Assembly: GCA_021307315.1 (NCBI GenBank)
Contig: JAJSPD010000002.1
Span: forward strand, 248,001 to 312,000
Source of the DNA: Bisporella sp. PMI_857
Taxonomy: Eukaryota > Ascomycota > Leotiomycetes > Helotiales > Helotiaceae
Direction of reading: 5' to 3'
Length of the DNA stretch: 64,000 bases
The translations under genes and the position numbers were made by a program. The notes under the pieces were generated by a model. It ran no database searches and was not told where the DNA came from. It worked only from the letters and a program-made list of their open reading frames with translations. Shown one piece after another: positions 34,480 through 45,606 of the stretch. How positions within the stretch are numbered: the first letter of the stretch is position 1; every line of letters starts with the position of its first letter.

Positions 34480-35520
34480 ATGGCAACTTCTGTTATAGAA
34501 CGTTCGCCATATCCTCTCTACGATACTACATTCACTTTACATCGGCTCTCCCCTCTCTATGCTGGGGCGAATGCGCCATTAGACAACACGGCTCTGAATC
34601 AGCATGCGCGCACGCTGCGAGATATACTTGTAGGAGACGTCCTGAGAGGGGTTCATGTGGGTTTGGACTTGGATGACGTTCTGGCGCGTGTAGGGTCTTT
34701 GCAGGCGGTAAACTGGCGAAGGTTGCTAAAGGAAGACATCTGGGTGTCTGAACACGATGATGCGACTATCCATTCAGTGGACAACATCTCAGACACCTGC
34801 GGCATTCTGATTAAGATATCGTATGAGAGAGCCAGCTACTCCGCAGTTCTTCTAAAACATGCACAAGGCGAGGAGGTATATGATACGACCATGGAAGAAG
34901 CAGATGGGTTTGAGCACTTTCCATTACTCTTGACGCGTATGCCAGGATCGCTCCGAGAAACCTTTACGAAGTTCTTGTCTTCGACTTTTGATACGAGGGC
35001 CTCGATATTACATCTGGGAGGAACATATTTGACAGATGCACTGGAGAAATATATTACAAGCCTGCTGACTGATGAGGACGGCGTATCAATAAGATCAGTA
35101 CAAGCTGGAAGCATGGTGGCAAGGATCATCAAAGATGTTCAGATAGTGATTGGGTTCGATGTACCAAGCACAATACCTTCTCTCAAGACAATGGATTTTA
35201 TCGTTGCGAAAGAAGAAGTGGAACGTCTTATTCAGACCGGGAAGAACATCGGAGAGAAAGATACAGGTCAGCCACATCCCTTTATGGCTGCGTTTTCAGA
35301 TTATCTCAATTCGCATCTGGCGCTGGATATCACCCATGAGAGGGTGAAAATACTTAGGATAGCTTGTGGCGCATTTGTGGTTGGTAGCGAAGGGAAGATA
35401 AAGCTCACCAACCCAGCGTATATTGAAGATAGTACTCAGCGTCAAGCTACCCGGGACCTCATCGAGAATCTGATCGAGATTGCTAGAGGCAGGACTATTT
35501 TGAAGGGAAGCCATGGCTGA
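34480..35520 (+). CDS. fta1: Kinetochore Sim4 complex subunit Fta1 (CENP-L family)
   Basis: A single exon of 346 codons. The N-terminus PLYDTTFTLHRLSPLYAGA and the following LRDILVGDVLRGVHVGL match the Fta1 family. The C-terminal half (HLALDITHERVKILRIACGA) is compatible with the CENP-L fold. Fta1 is part of the constitutive centromere-associated network, where it pairs with Mis15 (CENP-N) next to CENP-A chromatin. No transmembrane segment or repeat. Recognition rests on the N-terminal blocks, recalled rather than searched. Confidence 0.78.
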   Translation: MATSVIERSPYPLYDTTFTLHRLSPLYAGANAPLDNTALNQHARTLRDILVGDVLRGVHVGLDLDDVLARVGSLQAVNWRRLLKEDIWVSEHDDATIHSVDNISDTCGILIKISYERASYSAVLLKHAQGEEVYDTTMEEADGFEHFPLLLTRMPGSLRETFTKFLSSTFDTRASILHLGGTYLTDALEKYITSLLTDEDGVSIRSVQAGSMVARIIKDVQIVIGFDVPSTIPSLKTMDFIVAKEEVERLIQTGKNIGEKDTGQPHPFMAAFSDYLNSHLALDITHERVKILRIACGAFVVGSEGKIKLTNPAYIEDSTQRQATRDLIENLIEIARGRTILKGSHG

Positions 35521-36645
35521 ATTTTAAAGCTGGGTTGAGAAATGCTCAGAATCCAAAGACCCCAAACTATGAAACAAGAGTGAGCACGAATTACTATCTG
35601 GCCAGCCATACATCATGATCACTCGGGAGTACAACACCAAAGAAACTCGAGGCGTCTCTCAAGTCCAGGGTTCACGATTAAAAGGATGCCTAAATTGTTG
35701 ACAGGACGCAGTTAGCACTACGAGCTCAGATGTCAGGTCTAGCCTCCCACCAAACAGTGTAAGGTTAACTCAGAAGTCCGCGAGGCATTTGGTTGATCTA
35801 GCGCCCACATCAGACGTGACGCCATCTTCCTACAAGCGTTAGCGATTGCGTATATCAGGGAGTAAAGTCAGCAAATATATCACCTGATGATTGCAATACA
35901 GGATCAGGGTACCATACTTCTGAGTTGATTTAAGTTCTAGCTCCAGTTTCATGGTATCTCAATTTCGGAAAAAATAGCTCAATCAACAAAGATTGTAAAT
36001 ATTGTGCAAACGAATTGCAAAGACTTGATATTAACATTTTAAAAATTTGGTTGATGGTTCTGGGGGCTTTTTGATGTAATACTTTGGAGCCGCTCCTGGA
36101 TTGACTCATGTCCAAGACCAAAATCTCATGCCAACTTCTTAAAGAGTCATATTTCCAACTTATCCTTTTCGTTTGGTGAATTGTATTTGAATACCCAAAA
36201 TTTTCAAAGTGCGAATAATCGGGCTTATAGACGGGCGATAATCGAGACCGTCATCCAACTGGCTGACAGAATATCACGGGGCTTCGCGCTTTCTCTCTCA
36301 TAGCGGGACGGACACAAAGTGGGGTGGTGACCTTTCCTTCACGACCGACGCTCCCAAGGAAAGAATCGCACGATCATACATACCGTCTCTTCAAGACGGT
36401 ATCGCTATTCAACTACCTAGCTAATCGCATTTCTATACGAATGGTCTTCATGCTTTACAGAATCAAACATCGACAAGCCTCTAGAGTCACGAACACGTCT
36501 GCCTCCCGAGTCAGAACGCGTGGCAGCAGCCAATCGCTGATTCGCGCACCACCGTTTTCATCTTCTTCTCACTAGCATTATTTACCACTCTTAACTTCGA
36601 TAAACAATAGCGACAGGTATATCGATTCGATTACCATACATATTG
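35521..36645. other. 1.1 kb region upstream of the Whi5/Nrm1-like gene
   Basis: No gene recognised. It includes a perfect ACGCGT (MCB-type) site at 36516-36521, about 125 bases before the next start codon, and pyrimidine-rich leader sequence. Confidence 0.4.
36516..36521. promoter_or_regulatory. MCB-type ACGCGT site
   Basis: A perfect palindromic ACGCGT, the core recognised by MBF (Mbp1/Swi6), lies about 125 bases upstream of the Whi5/Nrm1-like start. A single six-base site can arise by chance; its position before a G1/S repressor gene makes it worth noting. Confidence 0.4.
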
Positions 36646-38145
36646 ATGGATGCTCATCAGTTAGCTGTTGCTGCTCTTAGTCAACTTCCCCATCATTCTA
36701 GTGCTCACCGTCCCACGGAAGAACTCGCGCACGCGGATAGCCACATGAACATCAATACGATTTATGACGGCTACATAACCAACCACGAATCATCCCCGTC
36801 AAAAGGAAGAACTGGCGGGAGCGGACTAATTATGGAAGACTCCCAAGAGAGCGCAGTGCAGCCCATATCGAGCAATAATTCGCAGTCCACCGATAGTGCT
36901 TCCACTCCACCGACTTCAAGTTCCGATGGCTTTTCCTCGCAAAGTACGAATCAAGACAACCAGCTTTCACAATTGTCGCAGCTCTCACAACTCGCTGCTG
37001 CCCAAGAGCCACTGATAAGTTCCGAAACCACCCGTCCAAATATCGCGACTGCCGGCCAAAAGAGAACTGCAGACGGACATGTCAAAGCCCCCTCACCTCC
37101 TAGCCCGTATGGACCGCGTCATGGCCATTCAAGAAACACCAGCGCTGTCAGTAATGTGTCTTCTGTGGCCAGCAGCAGAATCGGAGAGGTAAACAAGGAC
37201 TTACATCTTTTGGACATTAAAAATAACATCCACCAGCTCTCCTCTGAACTTCGGACGCGTCTTTCGTATGCAATGGTCAAAGTGAACCATGGATGGCAAT
37301 CAAATTCGATAGACGAGGTCGAGTCCCTTGCATCACAGACCGGGTCACCAACGTCATCAACCTCAACATTGCACGGCCGTCGCTTTCCCATCACATCTCC
37401 ACGAACTGCTATGATTGCCAGTCGCAGCCAGATGAGCAGTCAGGCCATTCCTGTAACTCATACACCGACTGGCGATTTTGACTTATACTCGAGATCAGAG
37501 CCAACATCCCGAACATACGAATCCTTCTGGCGTGACCACTCAACACCTATTCCATTAAATTCTCAGCCTGCTACGAAAGCTTCATTAGCGCCTTCAGCCG
37601 AGATTCGACCTACATCAACATCCAGACGTTCTCACACTCCAAAATTCTCAAAACCACCCACTATTCCTGGTCAAGGATCCAATTCCTCTACCTCGTCGAT
37701 ACCTCATACACCAAACCGTGTGACTCTGGACAATGATCCAAAGCCGCTACCGTCTAGCCAGAAAACCCTACAAGAACAAGATGCCATTGAGACATTATTA
37801 TTTATGAGTAGTCCTGGCAATTCCGGTAATATGGGTCATCAATTTCCTCGGCCCAGCCAGGCATCGCCACAGAATAGCCCTTTACGAACAGAGTTTCATC
37901 CTCAGGATAGAGCGAGAGTCACGCAGGGAAGAAGGGTTGTGTTCCAACAAGATATCACGCGTGGCCCCTTGAGGACTACTGCGTTATCACAACCATCATA
38001 CGCACATAGAAGTAAAGCTACTGGAAAGACAAAAGAGGATGCCATTGACCGCTTGTTGGATGAGATGGCAGACTCGAGTAGTGATGAAGCGGAGGTAGTA
38101 TTGAACTACTCCAGCCCGCGAAGGGTGGCAGCTGGGAGGGTTTGA
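36646..38145 (+). CDS. Whi5/Nrm1-like G1/S transcription repressor
   Basis: A single exon of 499 aa, start at the ATG 36646. Most of the protein is Ser/Thr/Pro/Gln-rich and disordered, with many SP and TP sites suited to CDK phosphorylation. Two conserved islands identify it: LRTRLSYAMVKVNHGWQSNS (about residues 200-218), the GTB-type motif of the Whi5/Nrm1 family (PF08528), and DAIETLLFMSSPGNSG (about 378-393), seen in filamentous-fungal members. Family proteins bind SBF or MBF and repress G1/S genes until phosphorylated by CDK (Whi5), or shut MBF genes off after S-phase entry (Nrm1). Which of the two this is cannot be decided from sequence; the MCB site upstream would fit Nrm1-type feedback. 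Confidence 0.8.
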   Translation: MDAHQLAVAALSQLPHHSSAHRPTEELAHADSHMNINTIYDGYITNHESSPSKGRTGGSGLIMEDSQESAVQPISSNNSQSTDSASTPPTSSSDGFSSQSTNQDNQLSQLSQLSQLAAAQEPLISSETTRPNIATAGQKRTADGHVKAPSPPSPYGPRHGHSRNTSAVSNVSSVASSRIGEVNKDLHLLDIKNNIHQLSSELRTRLSYAMVKVNHGWQSNSIDEVESLASQTGSPTSSTSTLHGRRFPITSPRTAMIASRSQMSSQAIPVTHTPTGDFDLYSRSEPTSRTYESFWRDHSTPIPLNSQPATKASLAPSAEIRPTSTSRRSHTPKFSKPPTIPGQGSNSSTSSIPHTPNRVTLDNDPKPLPSSQKTLQEQDAIETLLFMSSPGNSGNMGHQFPRPSQASPQNSPLRTEFHPQDRARVTQGRRVVFQQDITRGPLRTTALSQPSYAHRSKATGKTKEDAIDRLLDEMADSSSDEAEVVLNYSSPRRVAAGRV

Positions 38146-41100
38146 GCATGTTTGCTTTTCCTATATTTAAGCGAACACGTACATACGTCGAGAGCATGAT
38201 TGGGCATGACTGGAGTTCAGGACTGCATAACCCCAGAAGTTGGGATCAGTTGCATAATACCCTTTATTTGCAGATCTTTTATTTCGCTAGGAATTAATTT
38301 GCATATTTGGCTTTGGGGATCTTCTTGCATATTTGTTTAGGTGCATATCTGGAATTGGGGGAGGATATTATGACTAAACGATAGGATTGTATTTATCTGC
38401 GGAATTGCCTACAATGCACATACTTTGCAGCGCTATTTTTCTTTTTTTTGGAACAGGTTATCGACTTCTGCCTTCAGGTTTGAGCTACTCGCCCATTTTC
38501 GGTGTCTCACGTACAGTTATAAACTGTAAGTACTGTACAAATATGGAACACTTTTCTGACGGAAGGAACAGCACTTCGTCACTGCATGGAGGCTCCTGGA
38601 TGCCAAAACTGTTTTCATATATCATGTACAAATGCTTCCGGATGCCGAGCATGAGCTCGCAACGTGATTTACTAGTAGTCATTCTTCAGATTCACGTTCC
38701 TCCTAATGCACCCCGCTAGGCGAATATATCCAATCAAACACGAAAAGTATACCATGATTTGATATACCATTTGACAGTTTTAGTCAATAGACATCAAGAA
38801 GGACTTCTGACCAGGTCGTCAGCTTCTTCCGAAATTTTTACCATTAACCAAAAGCATCCTTAGCCTCGATAACAGAGTGATATAAGATTCAATAATGACC
38901 GTTCGTGCTGTCAACGGGCATGAAATGGAAGATCACATATTGTTTCATGGACGAGTCATAATATCACTTTTTGTATCACTTTTTGTTGCTGATTCCTGGG
39001 CATCTTTGATTCTTGTGAGTAGAAAGTATTTATAATGTTTTTAACGGCCGGCTACAAAGCAGGGCGACTTATTCAAAACTATCTCTCCGCCCGTTTAAAG
39101 CGCGTGAAGTAGGATGGTGACATGCCTGGTTGATAAAGCTGGCAGTAACACGGCCTATTTCGCATTTTCGCTTGCGTAGAAATGGGTTCCTGCTTGATGA
39201 TTCTACAAATCTCCCTTATCGTAGTTGGTGGGCTATGGCATAGGCTTGAGGAATAATAAATTGCGATAATAGATTATAGGCATGCAAATGGGGTTCTGTG
39301 AAAAGCTATGATGTCACCCGCTTCGGTGTCTAGAAGTGGCAGCGACGACACCGTGCTTTTTTATTAATTGTTTATAAATATATGATTATGGCTTTTCCAG
39401 CTGGCACGTATGAGAATTGATGATTGTACTCAATCTTCTTAGTTGGGATTAAATTCAAAGGTACACCTGCTTGCATAATAGCAAGGCGTGGTGGAGTGGA
39501 TGCATGTGAGCACTTTACCAGGAAAACTAAGGCAAGTAGGTGGTTTGCTTTCCTCCCACTCAAGTCAAAATGGATGACACTCGCCATGCGGACAGTTATC
39601 TCTAATGCATAAAATGTTCTCTAAAGGCGTTTCTAGAATGTTCATACTTAAATTATTAAGGAGATATAAGCAACATGACTTTCCCAATTTCGTCCAAAGC
39701 CATGTCATATATTGCAGGTCCTTGTCTATACTAAATATTAAGCAGTTAACCCAGAATAATAAGGCTACTTTGGATGTGGAAAAGAATAGAGCATCCTAGT
39801 GGTATGTATGTTGACTATTTGAAATGGAGATTGGAAGAGCTAAGTCATCTCTTAGTTGCTCAGCCACATCTCATCCTGAGCGGTTACACGACTCAGAATT
39901 GTAAGAGATTTACTTTGTAGTATGGACAAGTGAAGATCGTGGTTCCACCTCAGCTCGCAAGGTCAATATAACCGAGGAAGTGCCTGGAAATTGCAGCTCC
40001 ACAGTGAAATGTAAATTCAATCTTGACATGTTCTGGTTCATGAGTCTTCCTCGCTTGAGACATCCGTAACTATGCTCTACTTGACAAATGTACTGTACCT
40101 TGGCAATAATGTAAGAGAGCACTGTCCTCTGCTCCAGATACTTGGCGGCAATTCGTCTGATCTTACAAACCTGTGAAGAACCCGCACTCTAACCCCACCC
40201 GCTGGGCTTTACATGGAATGTTTCACTGAAGATTTTTCCATCCAAGCAAACCAAGACGCACGATCGTCGATGGATCTCCGGATGCGAGCTTGTTTTTTCC
40301 CTTGGTATTCTCAAACGAGATTCGGTTTCTGTTTGAGTCGTACTTAACGAATGGGAAGATGCCGTTATTTGGCGGCTGTTGGATATGTCGGTCATCACGG
40401 CTGTGGCGTTTCCTGGACCGGTGTTTCAAGATTGCTGGTTCCAATCAAGTAGCAACAACGACTGGCTGCATACCCAGTATGGTGGGAATAAAAATGTCAA
40501 GAAAGATCCAAGTTGATCCGAGTTGGTTGGTCTAGCGCCCCTTTTAGCTGCTAATTGACAGAAAATTCTGCAGATTGCTATGTCACCTACCTACTATAGG
40601 TAGGTGGATATCCCGCAGTACTTCGTAATACAACACCGTCGTCGTCGTCCTTGCGGACCACCCATGCGGTCGGTCAGTCCCGCTAATCAAGCCTTGATGC
40701 ACGACCACAACATGGTAAGGTTATGTAGGCGAAACATTGGCAACGTCAGCCTCAAATGCCTGCCAAGTCTGTAACTGGTCCCCTTCACCCAACCTCACGT
40801 CAAATCCCTTTTCGCCGCCGACCTCCTCGAATCACTTCTTAGCATTGTTTCGTATGATTCCAGACTGGCTCCATGTGGTGATCACAATAAGCTGGCGTCT
40901 CCCAAACACCATGCCGCATCCGTGTCTGGTATTCTCCGGCTCGAGCTGGCCCCGGTTAAGCACATCTCTCTTCTTTTAGACGCGATACTTCATGCGTAAC
41001 CATCTTTCTTATCCGTGTGATTCCCTTTCTTTGTTAACCCTCATCTCTTGTCGTTCTTGTTGTTTTTTAGTTGGAAGAACATCGTAGAGCGATCTTCTTT

Positions 41101-41203
41101 TCTCAAGACTTTTTCACATTGATCCATCCTCTAGCAGTCACTCTTTCTTGCAGAGATCAATTCTATCGCTCATTACTGCCACCTGGTGTGGACGATAATC
41201 AAA
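38146..41203. other. 3 kb gene-poor region
   Basis: No gene recognised across about 3 kb. Many short open frames are present, none with a domain or a credible splice series. It contains a perfect 10-base inverted repeat at 40584-40606, a GTC microsatellite near 40638, and the pyrimidine-rich promoter and leader of the protease gene after about 40960. It could hide a decayed mobile element, but I see no terminal repeats or transposase sequence. Confidence 0.4.
40584..40606. repeat. Perfect inverted repeat, 10-base arms and 3-base loop
   Basis: CACCTACCTA, then CTA, then TAGGTAGGTG: the arms are exact reverse complements. It lies in noncoding sequence about 600 bases upstream of the protease gene. 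It could be a binding site for a dimeric regulator or merely a hairpin. Confidence 0.75.
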
Positions 41204-42796
41204 ATGCCAGCTCTTCAACATGTTTTCGTGCTTCTTGCCCTCATAGCCTTAGTACTTGCAGTTCCAGCGCCAAATGCCAACATAAAACGAAGCCCTATTG
41301 TCAAACGAAGCTTCAAGGTTGAACGAGTAGTGAACCCCAATTTCAAAAGAGCCGTCGGTCATAAACGGGCGGTGGGTGCAGGTACAAGAGCTCTCGTCAA
41401 GGCACACAGAAAATACTCTATTCCTTTACCAGCAGGACTGCTAGAGGCCATGGGACGTGGTTCGTCCTCAAGTGCAAATGCAGATGCCCCCAATGTCAAT
41501 TCTATACAGTCTATTCAAGATTTTGGCCAATCAATCCAGGCCTTGGGCGATCTATTAGCAGGAGCTACGAAAGGCCAGAATGGACAAGATGGAAAAGCTG
41601 GACAAGCTGGACAATCGGGACAAAATGCAACAAAGGGACAAAACGGGTCTGCTGCATCAACAGGGGCAGCCGGTGCCAAAACGACTGCTACACCTGGGGC
41701 TTCAAACGGCGGTGCCGGCGCGAATTCAGGAGCCCCATTCGCAAACTCTACTGCTAGTAACAGTTCTGGAATTGTATCAGCCACTCCGATAGACGGTGAT
41801 GTCGAGTACTTGTCCCCCGTTGACATCGGTGGCCAAACTCTCAACCTCGATTTCGACAGTGGATCATCGGATCTATGGGTTTTCAGCTCTCAGCTCTCAG
41901 CTGCATCTCAAACCGGCCATACAGTGTATGATCCCAGCAAATCCAGCACCTTTCAGATGATCAGTGGTGCTTCTTACACTATCTCTTATGGCGATGGATC
42001 CGGTTCGGCAGGCAATGTTGGAACCGATGTTGTTAATATCGGTGGTGTGGCCGTTCAGAACCAGGCTGTCGAACTTGCTACTGCTGTCTCTCAATCTTTC
42101 GTTCAAGATACTGATTCTAATGGCCTTCTGGGTCTCGCCTTCTCGAAACTCAACACTGTAAAACCTCAACAACAGAAAACCTTCTTCGACAACGCCATTC
42201 CTCAGCTAAAGGCACCGGTATTTACAGCGGACCTCCGATCTGGAGCTCCAGGTTCATACGAATTTGGTAACATCGATAGCACGAAGTTCAATGGTACCAT
42301 GCAATGGGCCAACATCAACAACACTCGCGGGTTCTGGCAGTTCTCAACGAACAGCTTTGTGGTTGGCACTGGAGACGCTATGCTCACCCCTGGTGCACAG
42401 GCTATTGCTGATACCGGAACGACCCTAATGTTGACATCTGCCACAATTGTCAATGCCTACTATAGCACCGTCGATGGTGCGGTCAACGATGCTCAAGTTG
42501 GAGGAGTTGTATTCCCCTGTAACTCCCAGTTACCTGACCTTCAGGTTGACGTCGGAAACTCGTTCATGGCTACAGTCAGGGGATCAGATATCAACTTCGC
42601 GCCTGTCGATCAGGCCGGTACCAGTATGTAGCACCTGCTTTCTTCTTAGGATATCGCTAATCATGCCGCAGCTTGCTTTGGAGGCGTTCAAGCCATCGAT
42701 TCCAATCTCCAAATCTATGGGGATATCATGTTCAAGTCGCAATTCGTAGCATTTAATGCTGGAAATAATTCAATCGGGATGGCCCCTCATCAATAG
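41204..42796 (+). CDS. Secreted pepsin-like aspartic protease (A1)
   Basis: Exons 41204-42623 and 42672-42796 give 514 aa. The N-terminus is a clear signal peptide (hydrophobic run VFVLLALIALVLAVPAPNA). A long prosegment with several Lys-Arg pairs follows, then a Gly/Gln/Asn/Ala/Ser-rich linker (about residues 90-200) with collagen-like triplets. The catalytic aspartates are in DFDSGSSDLWVF (about Asp215; DSG in place of the usual DTG) and in IADTGTTLML (about Asp401). The second exon supplies CFGGVQ, pairing with the Cys in FPCNSQL, and ends VAFNAGNNSIGMAPHQ. It is expected to act outside the cell at acid pH. The linker makes it about 100 residues longer than ordinary aspergillopepsins. The first codon is the ATG directly before the signal peptide. 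Confidence 0.92.
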
Positions 42797-43577
42797 ACAC
42801 GCGGACACGCAAAATCATGTGCAATGAATGGGGAGGCGACACAAATAATTAACAAACTGTATATAGCCACTCTGTGTCTTAGGAGGCGAGGACAAAGAAC
42901 ACATGAACATTTGTCCCGGGGACTGGTTCAGATGCTTTTTAGATCTGCAAAATACACTAGGAATTAGCCTAGATATTAGATGCACCAGATTTAGGTAGCA
43001 AGAAACAACGAAATTATCATGATATACTCCCTTGGCCCCCCACAACAATTTATCTTGATTGACTGTTCAATCAAATACGATACCGTATCCCTCAATGTAG
43101 ATTTACTCCAACCCGTATTGTCTCAGTAGTTGTCACACAATACGTTAAGGTTGTAGGCGAGACTTGGGTTTGCGCTTGGGGCACTCGGCCGCAGAAACCA
43201 ACTTCTCCAAGAAAGCTGAGGGGGTCTTACCGCATGAATCGCTGTGGAGACGCCATCAGCAGCAGAACACGTTTAGGCAGGAAGGAGCTTGATAACCTTC
43301 GGCTCAGGTATATCCAGCCGAGCTAAGCTCTACATCTCAAGTTTTCCAGACGCTGATGCCATCTACGAACGCGGCTCAAACCCCAGGTCTTCCCGCGCGT
43401 ATAGCCTCGACTGTACGACGAGCGTCAATTCCTTCATGTATCACGTACTTTGCAGTCCCCGTGACAAAGCTACGAGTGCCCAGTTCCTGAATAGCCTGCG
43501 CAATCAGGAATGAGAGCGTTCAGATCCATTTCTATATGCGGTTCCCTGGATCCTACAGAGAGGTAGCCTAGGAGATG
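42797..43577. other. Intergenic region
   Basis: About 780 bases downstream of the protease gene. No recognised gene, repeat or RNA. Confidence 0.35.
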
Positions 43578-43972
43578 TCATGAGCGAAATGCTGAACGCT
43601 GCTTAGTACCCGTATAATGCTCTGTTAAAGCGAGGTTATTAAGTAGATATTCCCAATCCCCCTGACTAATGAGTACTGGACATGTTCTCTTTTTTTTAGT
43701 GTTTGATTTCGCTAGAATTGTAGAATTATTAAAACTATCACCTATCTGCTGCTTATTGTCGTTTTTGTATAGTGCAACATATGGAATATTGTAATACAAT
43801 GATTGTGCTACCTCATCAGCTTCAGTTTCGACATATACCTTAGATGCTGCAATCTAGACATGCCACATATCTCCTTAGGCGGCCGGAGGAAATCCATTGT
43901 CCGGTCTTTAAAAATCTTAAATCCAACTTTTACTCCGTCATGAGTAGCAATAGCATCGCAATAGCTGTCTTT
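43578..43972 (-). pseudogene. Decayed coding fragment of unknown family
   Basis: On the minus strand one frame reads DGVKVGFKIFKDRTMDFLRP from about 43970 to 43860. After a stop or lost splice, another frame reads KVYVETEADEVAQSLYYNIP (from about 43835) and then TCPVLISQGDWEYLLNNLAL and a stop at 43578. The composition and flow look like real protein, but no ATG-started intact frame spans it. It could be two exons of a small gene with an unseen intron, or a relic. I do not recognise the family. It lies about 50 bases from the tRNA gene. Confidence 0.4.
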
Positions 43973-44021
43973 TTATTTATATCATGAAATAGAATGTGCT
44001 GAATCAATCAAGAAAACAAAA

Positions 44022-44096
44022 GGCCATTTAGCGCAGTGGTTTTAGCGCACTACTCTCATAAGGTAGGGGTCGGCAGTTCGATCCTGTCAATGGTCA
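44022..44096 (+). tRNA. tRNA-Met (anticodon CAT), elongator type
   Basis: A 75-base cloverleaf folds by eye. The acceptor arm is GGCCATT/AATGGTC (one G-T pair), the D arm GCGC/GCGC, the anticodon arm CTACT/GGTAG around loop CTCATAA with anticodon CAT, a five-base variable loop, and the T arm GGCAG/CTGTC around TTCGATC. The discriminator is A. A run of T (44101 on) follows, as a Pol III terminator. The normal T loop (TTC) points to elongator rather than initiator Met. No intron. Confidence 0.88.
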
Positions 44097-44427
44097 TTCT
44101 TTTTGTACTATCAGACCTCCCTCTTACGGTGTTCGTAAAGCTGCAAGGCTAGACAATGTAAGATGGGTCTAACACCTCTTCAAAGGCTATCCGTACGGGT
44201 GGGGCGTAAAAGAATGCAAGAAAGTAATACAGACCTGAGATACACCGAAGGATGCCCTGGATCATAGACTCACAGTAGAAAATCTGGTACGGACATAGGA
44301 GAAGGCCAGATGTTTATTCAGTAAAGGATTCGGATCTATAAAAGCACCGCGAAGTTAGCTCAATTCTCTTGAAATACGCCACCTGTGCATATCAACGCCA
44401 AAAACCCCCTCGACGCCCCATCTCCGC
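44097..44427. other. tRNA downstream flank
   Basis: About 330 bases between the tRNA and the 3' end of the J-protein gene. It begins with the short T tract that should terminate Pol III transcription. Nothing else recognised. Confidence 0.4.
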
Positions 44428-45180
44428 TCAACCCAACGGCTTCTGCTTCTTTTTCTTTTTCTTCTCCCCGCCCTTTTGAAACTCCCTCCAGCTCCCGATT
44501 CTCTGCTCCCTCGTATTCTCCCAATCCTGTTCATGCTCCCTCTTCCTCTTCCGCGCCTCCAGCTCCTCATCCGCCTTCTTCTGCTCTCTGCCTTCCTCCT
44601 GCATCTGTGCCTTCACCTGCCTTCTCCTCCGATGCTCATTATCAATCAGCACCATCTTGGTCTTCTCCCTCCACTCCTTCGCAAACTCTTCCGTCTTGAG
44701 TTCCTCACTATCGATGGTGTATTTGTGTTCGCGGATGAGCAGCATGCGCGCGTCGGCGATGGATTCGTCCAGCCGCTCGCGGTGCTTCTCGTCCATGAGC
44801 TCGGTCTGAGCTTTTTTCAAACGGTCGAATGCGTCGGGCGCGGAGGGGTTGGAAGTTTTGTCCGGATGGATGAGGAGGGATTTTGTGCGGTAACATTTTT
44901 TGATATCGGATTCTGGGACACCGGGTTGGAGGTCAAGGACTGCATAACTATTGCCGTTATTAGCATTGAATTTCGGCAGAATATAGGGAGAGAGGCGACA
45001 TACGCATCTAAACGGAATGCTTTCAAAATACGATCAATCTCTGCATCCTGGACGGTTGTCAGTTGTCATATAAGTGAGGTTGGGGGAGGGAGGAGGTACT
45101 TTGATAAACTCTTTCTCTTCCGAGGCTAGGGCATCAAATGCATCGACATCATCGTCGACTTTCTCGGGCTTGGTAGTCAT
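44428..45180 (-). CDS. DnaJ-domain protein, Spf31/DNAJC8-type
   Basis: Minus-strand exons 45180-45100, 45047-45004 and 44947-44428 give 214 aa. The order is an acidic N-terminus, DAEIDRILKAF, then a J domain reading AYAVLDLQPGVPESDIKKCY with the HPD motif at residues 69-71 (LLIHPDKT). A long Lys/Glu/Arg-rich helical tail ends KKKKKKQKPLG. This arrangement matches fission yeast Spf31 and human DNAJC8, splicing-associated J proteins; it would stimulate an Hsp70 and is expected in the nucleus. The opposite strand carries long but false Ser/Pro-rich open frames caused by the Lys/Glu codons. Confidence 0.87.
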
Positions 45181-45606
45181 AGCTCGCCAATTGTAGAAGG
45201 CTTGCTTCCTGTTGATGTTGTGTTGTGGAAGTGGGATCTGTTGGCTGCGAGGCTGGAAGTTATCTTATCGGAGCTCTTATCGAAACGGGCATGATCACGT
45301 GAACTATTACCGGATTAGGACATAGATTCAGGGGCTGCTTTATAAGTCTGGTCGTGAAGGACATACAAATGTCTATAATTTTTGGCGACTAAACTCTATA
45401 CATTTTTCAAACCCTATCACTCCCTTATTCGCAACTTGTATTATGCTAATATAGGCACGCCTTATTACTTTCACTGAGAACTTTAGACAAATGATATCAG
45501 CTGTTACCAGGTCAGTGAACTGTGAACATCCAGCAAAATTCATTACTCCAAGCTGTTTGATATATCAAATTTTCTATCGAAATTCCGCCCCTTCTGCCCA
45601 TGGAAG
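45181..45606. other. Intergenic region
   Basis: About 425 bases holding the J-protein gene promoter and the 3' flank of the coiled-coil protein gene, which lies on the same strand. No element recognised. Confidence 0.35.

Noticed and set aside
38146..41203. Gene-poor region as a transposon
   Set aside because: No transposase-like peptide, long terminal repeats or target-site duplication seen by eye; only a short palindrome.
44385..45129. Plus-strand Ser/Pro-rich and Leu/Pro-rich frames, the longest 217 codons
   Set aside because: They are antisense to the Lys/Glu-rich tail of the J-domain protein, which has the HPD motif and in-phase introns.
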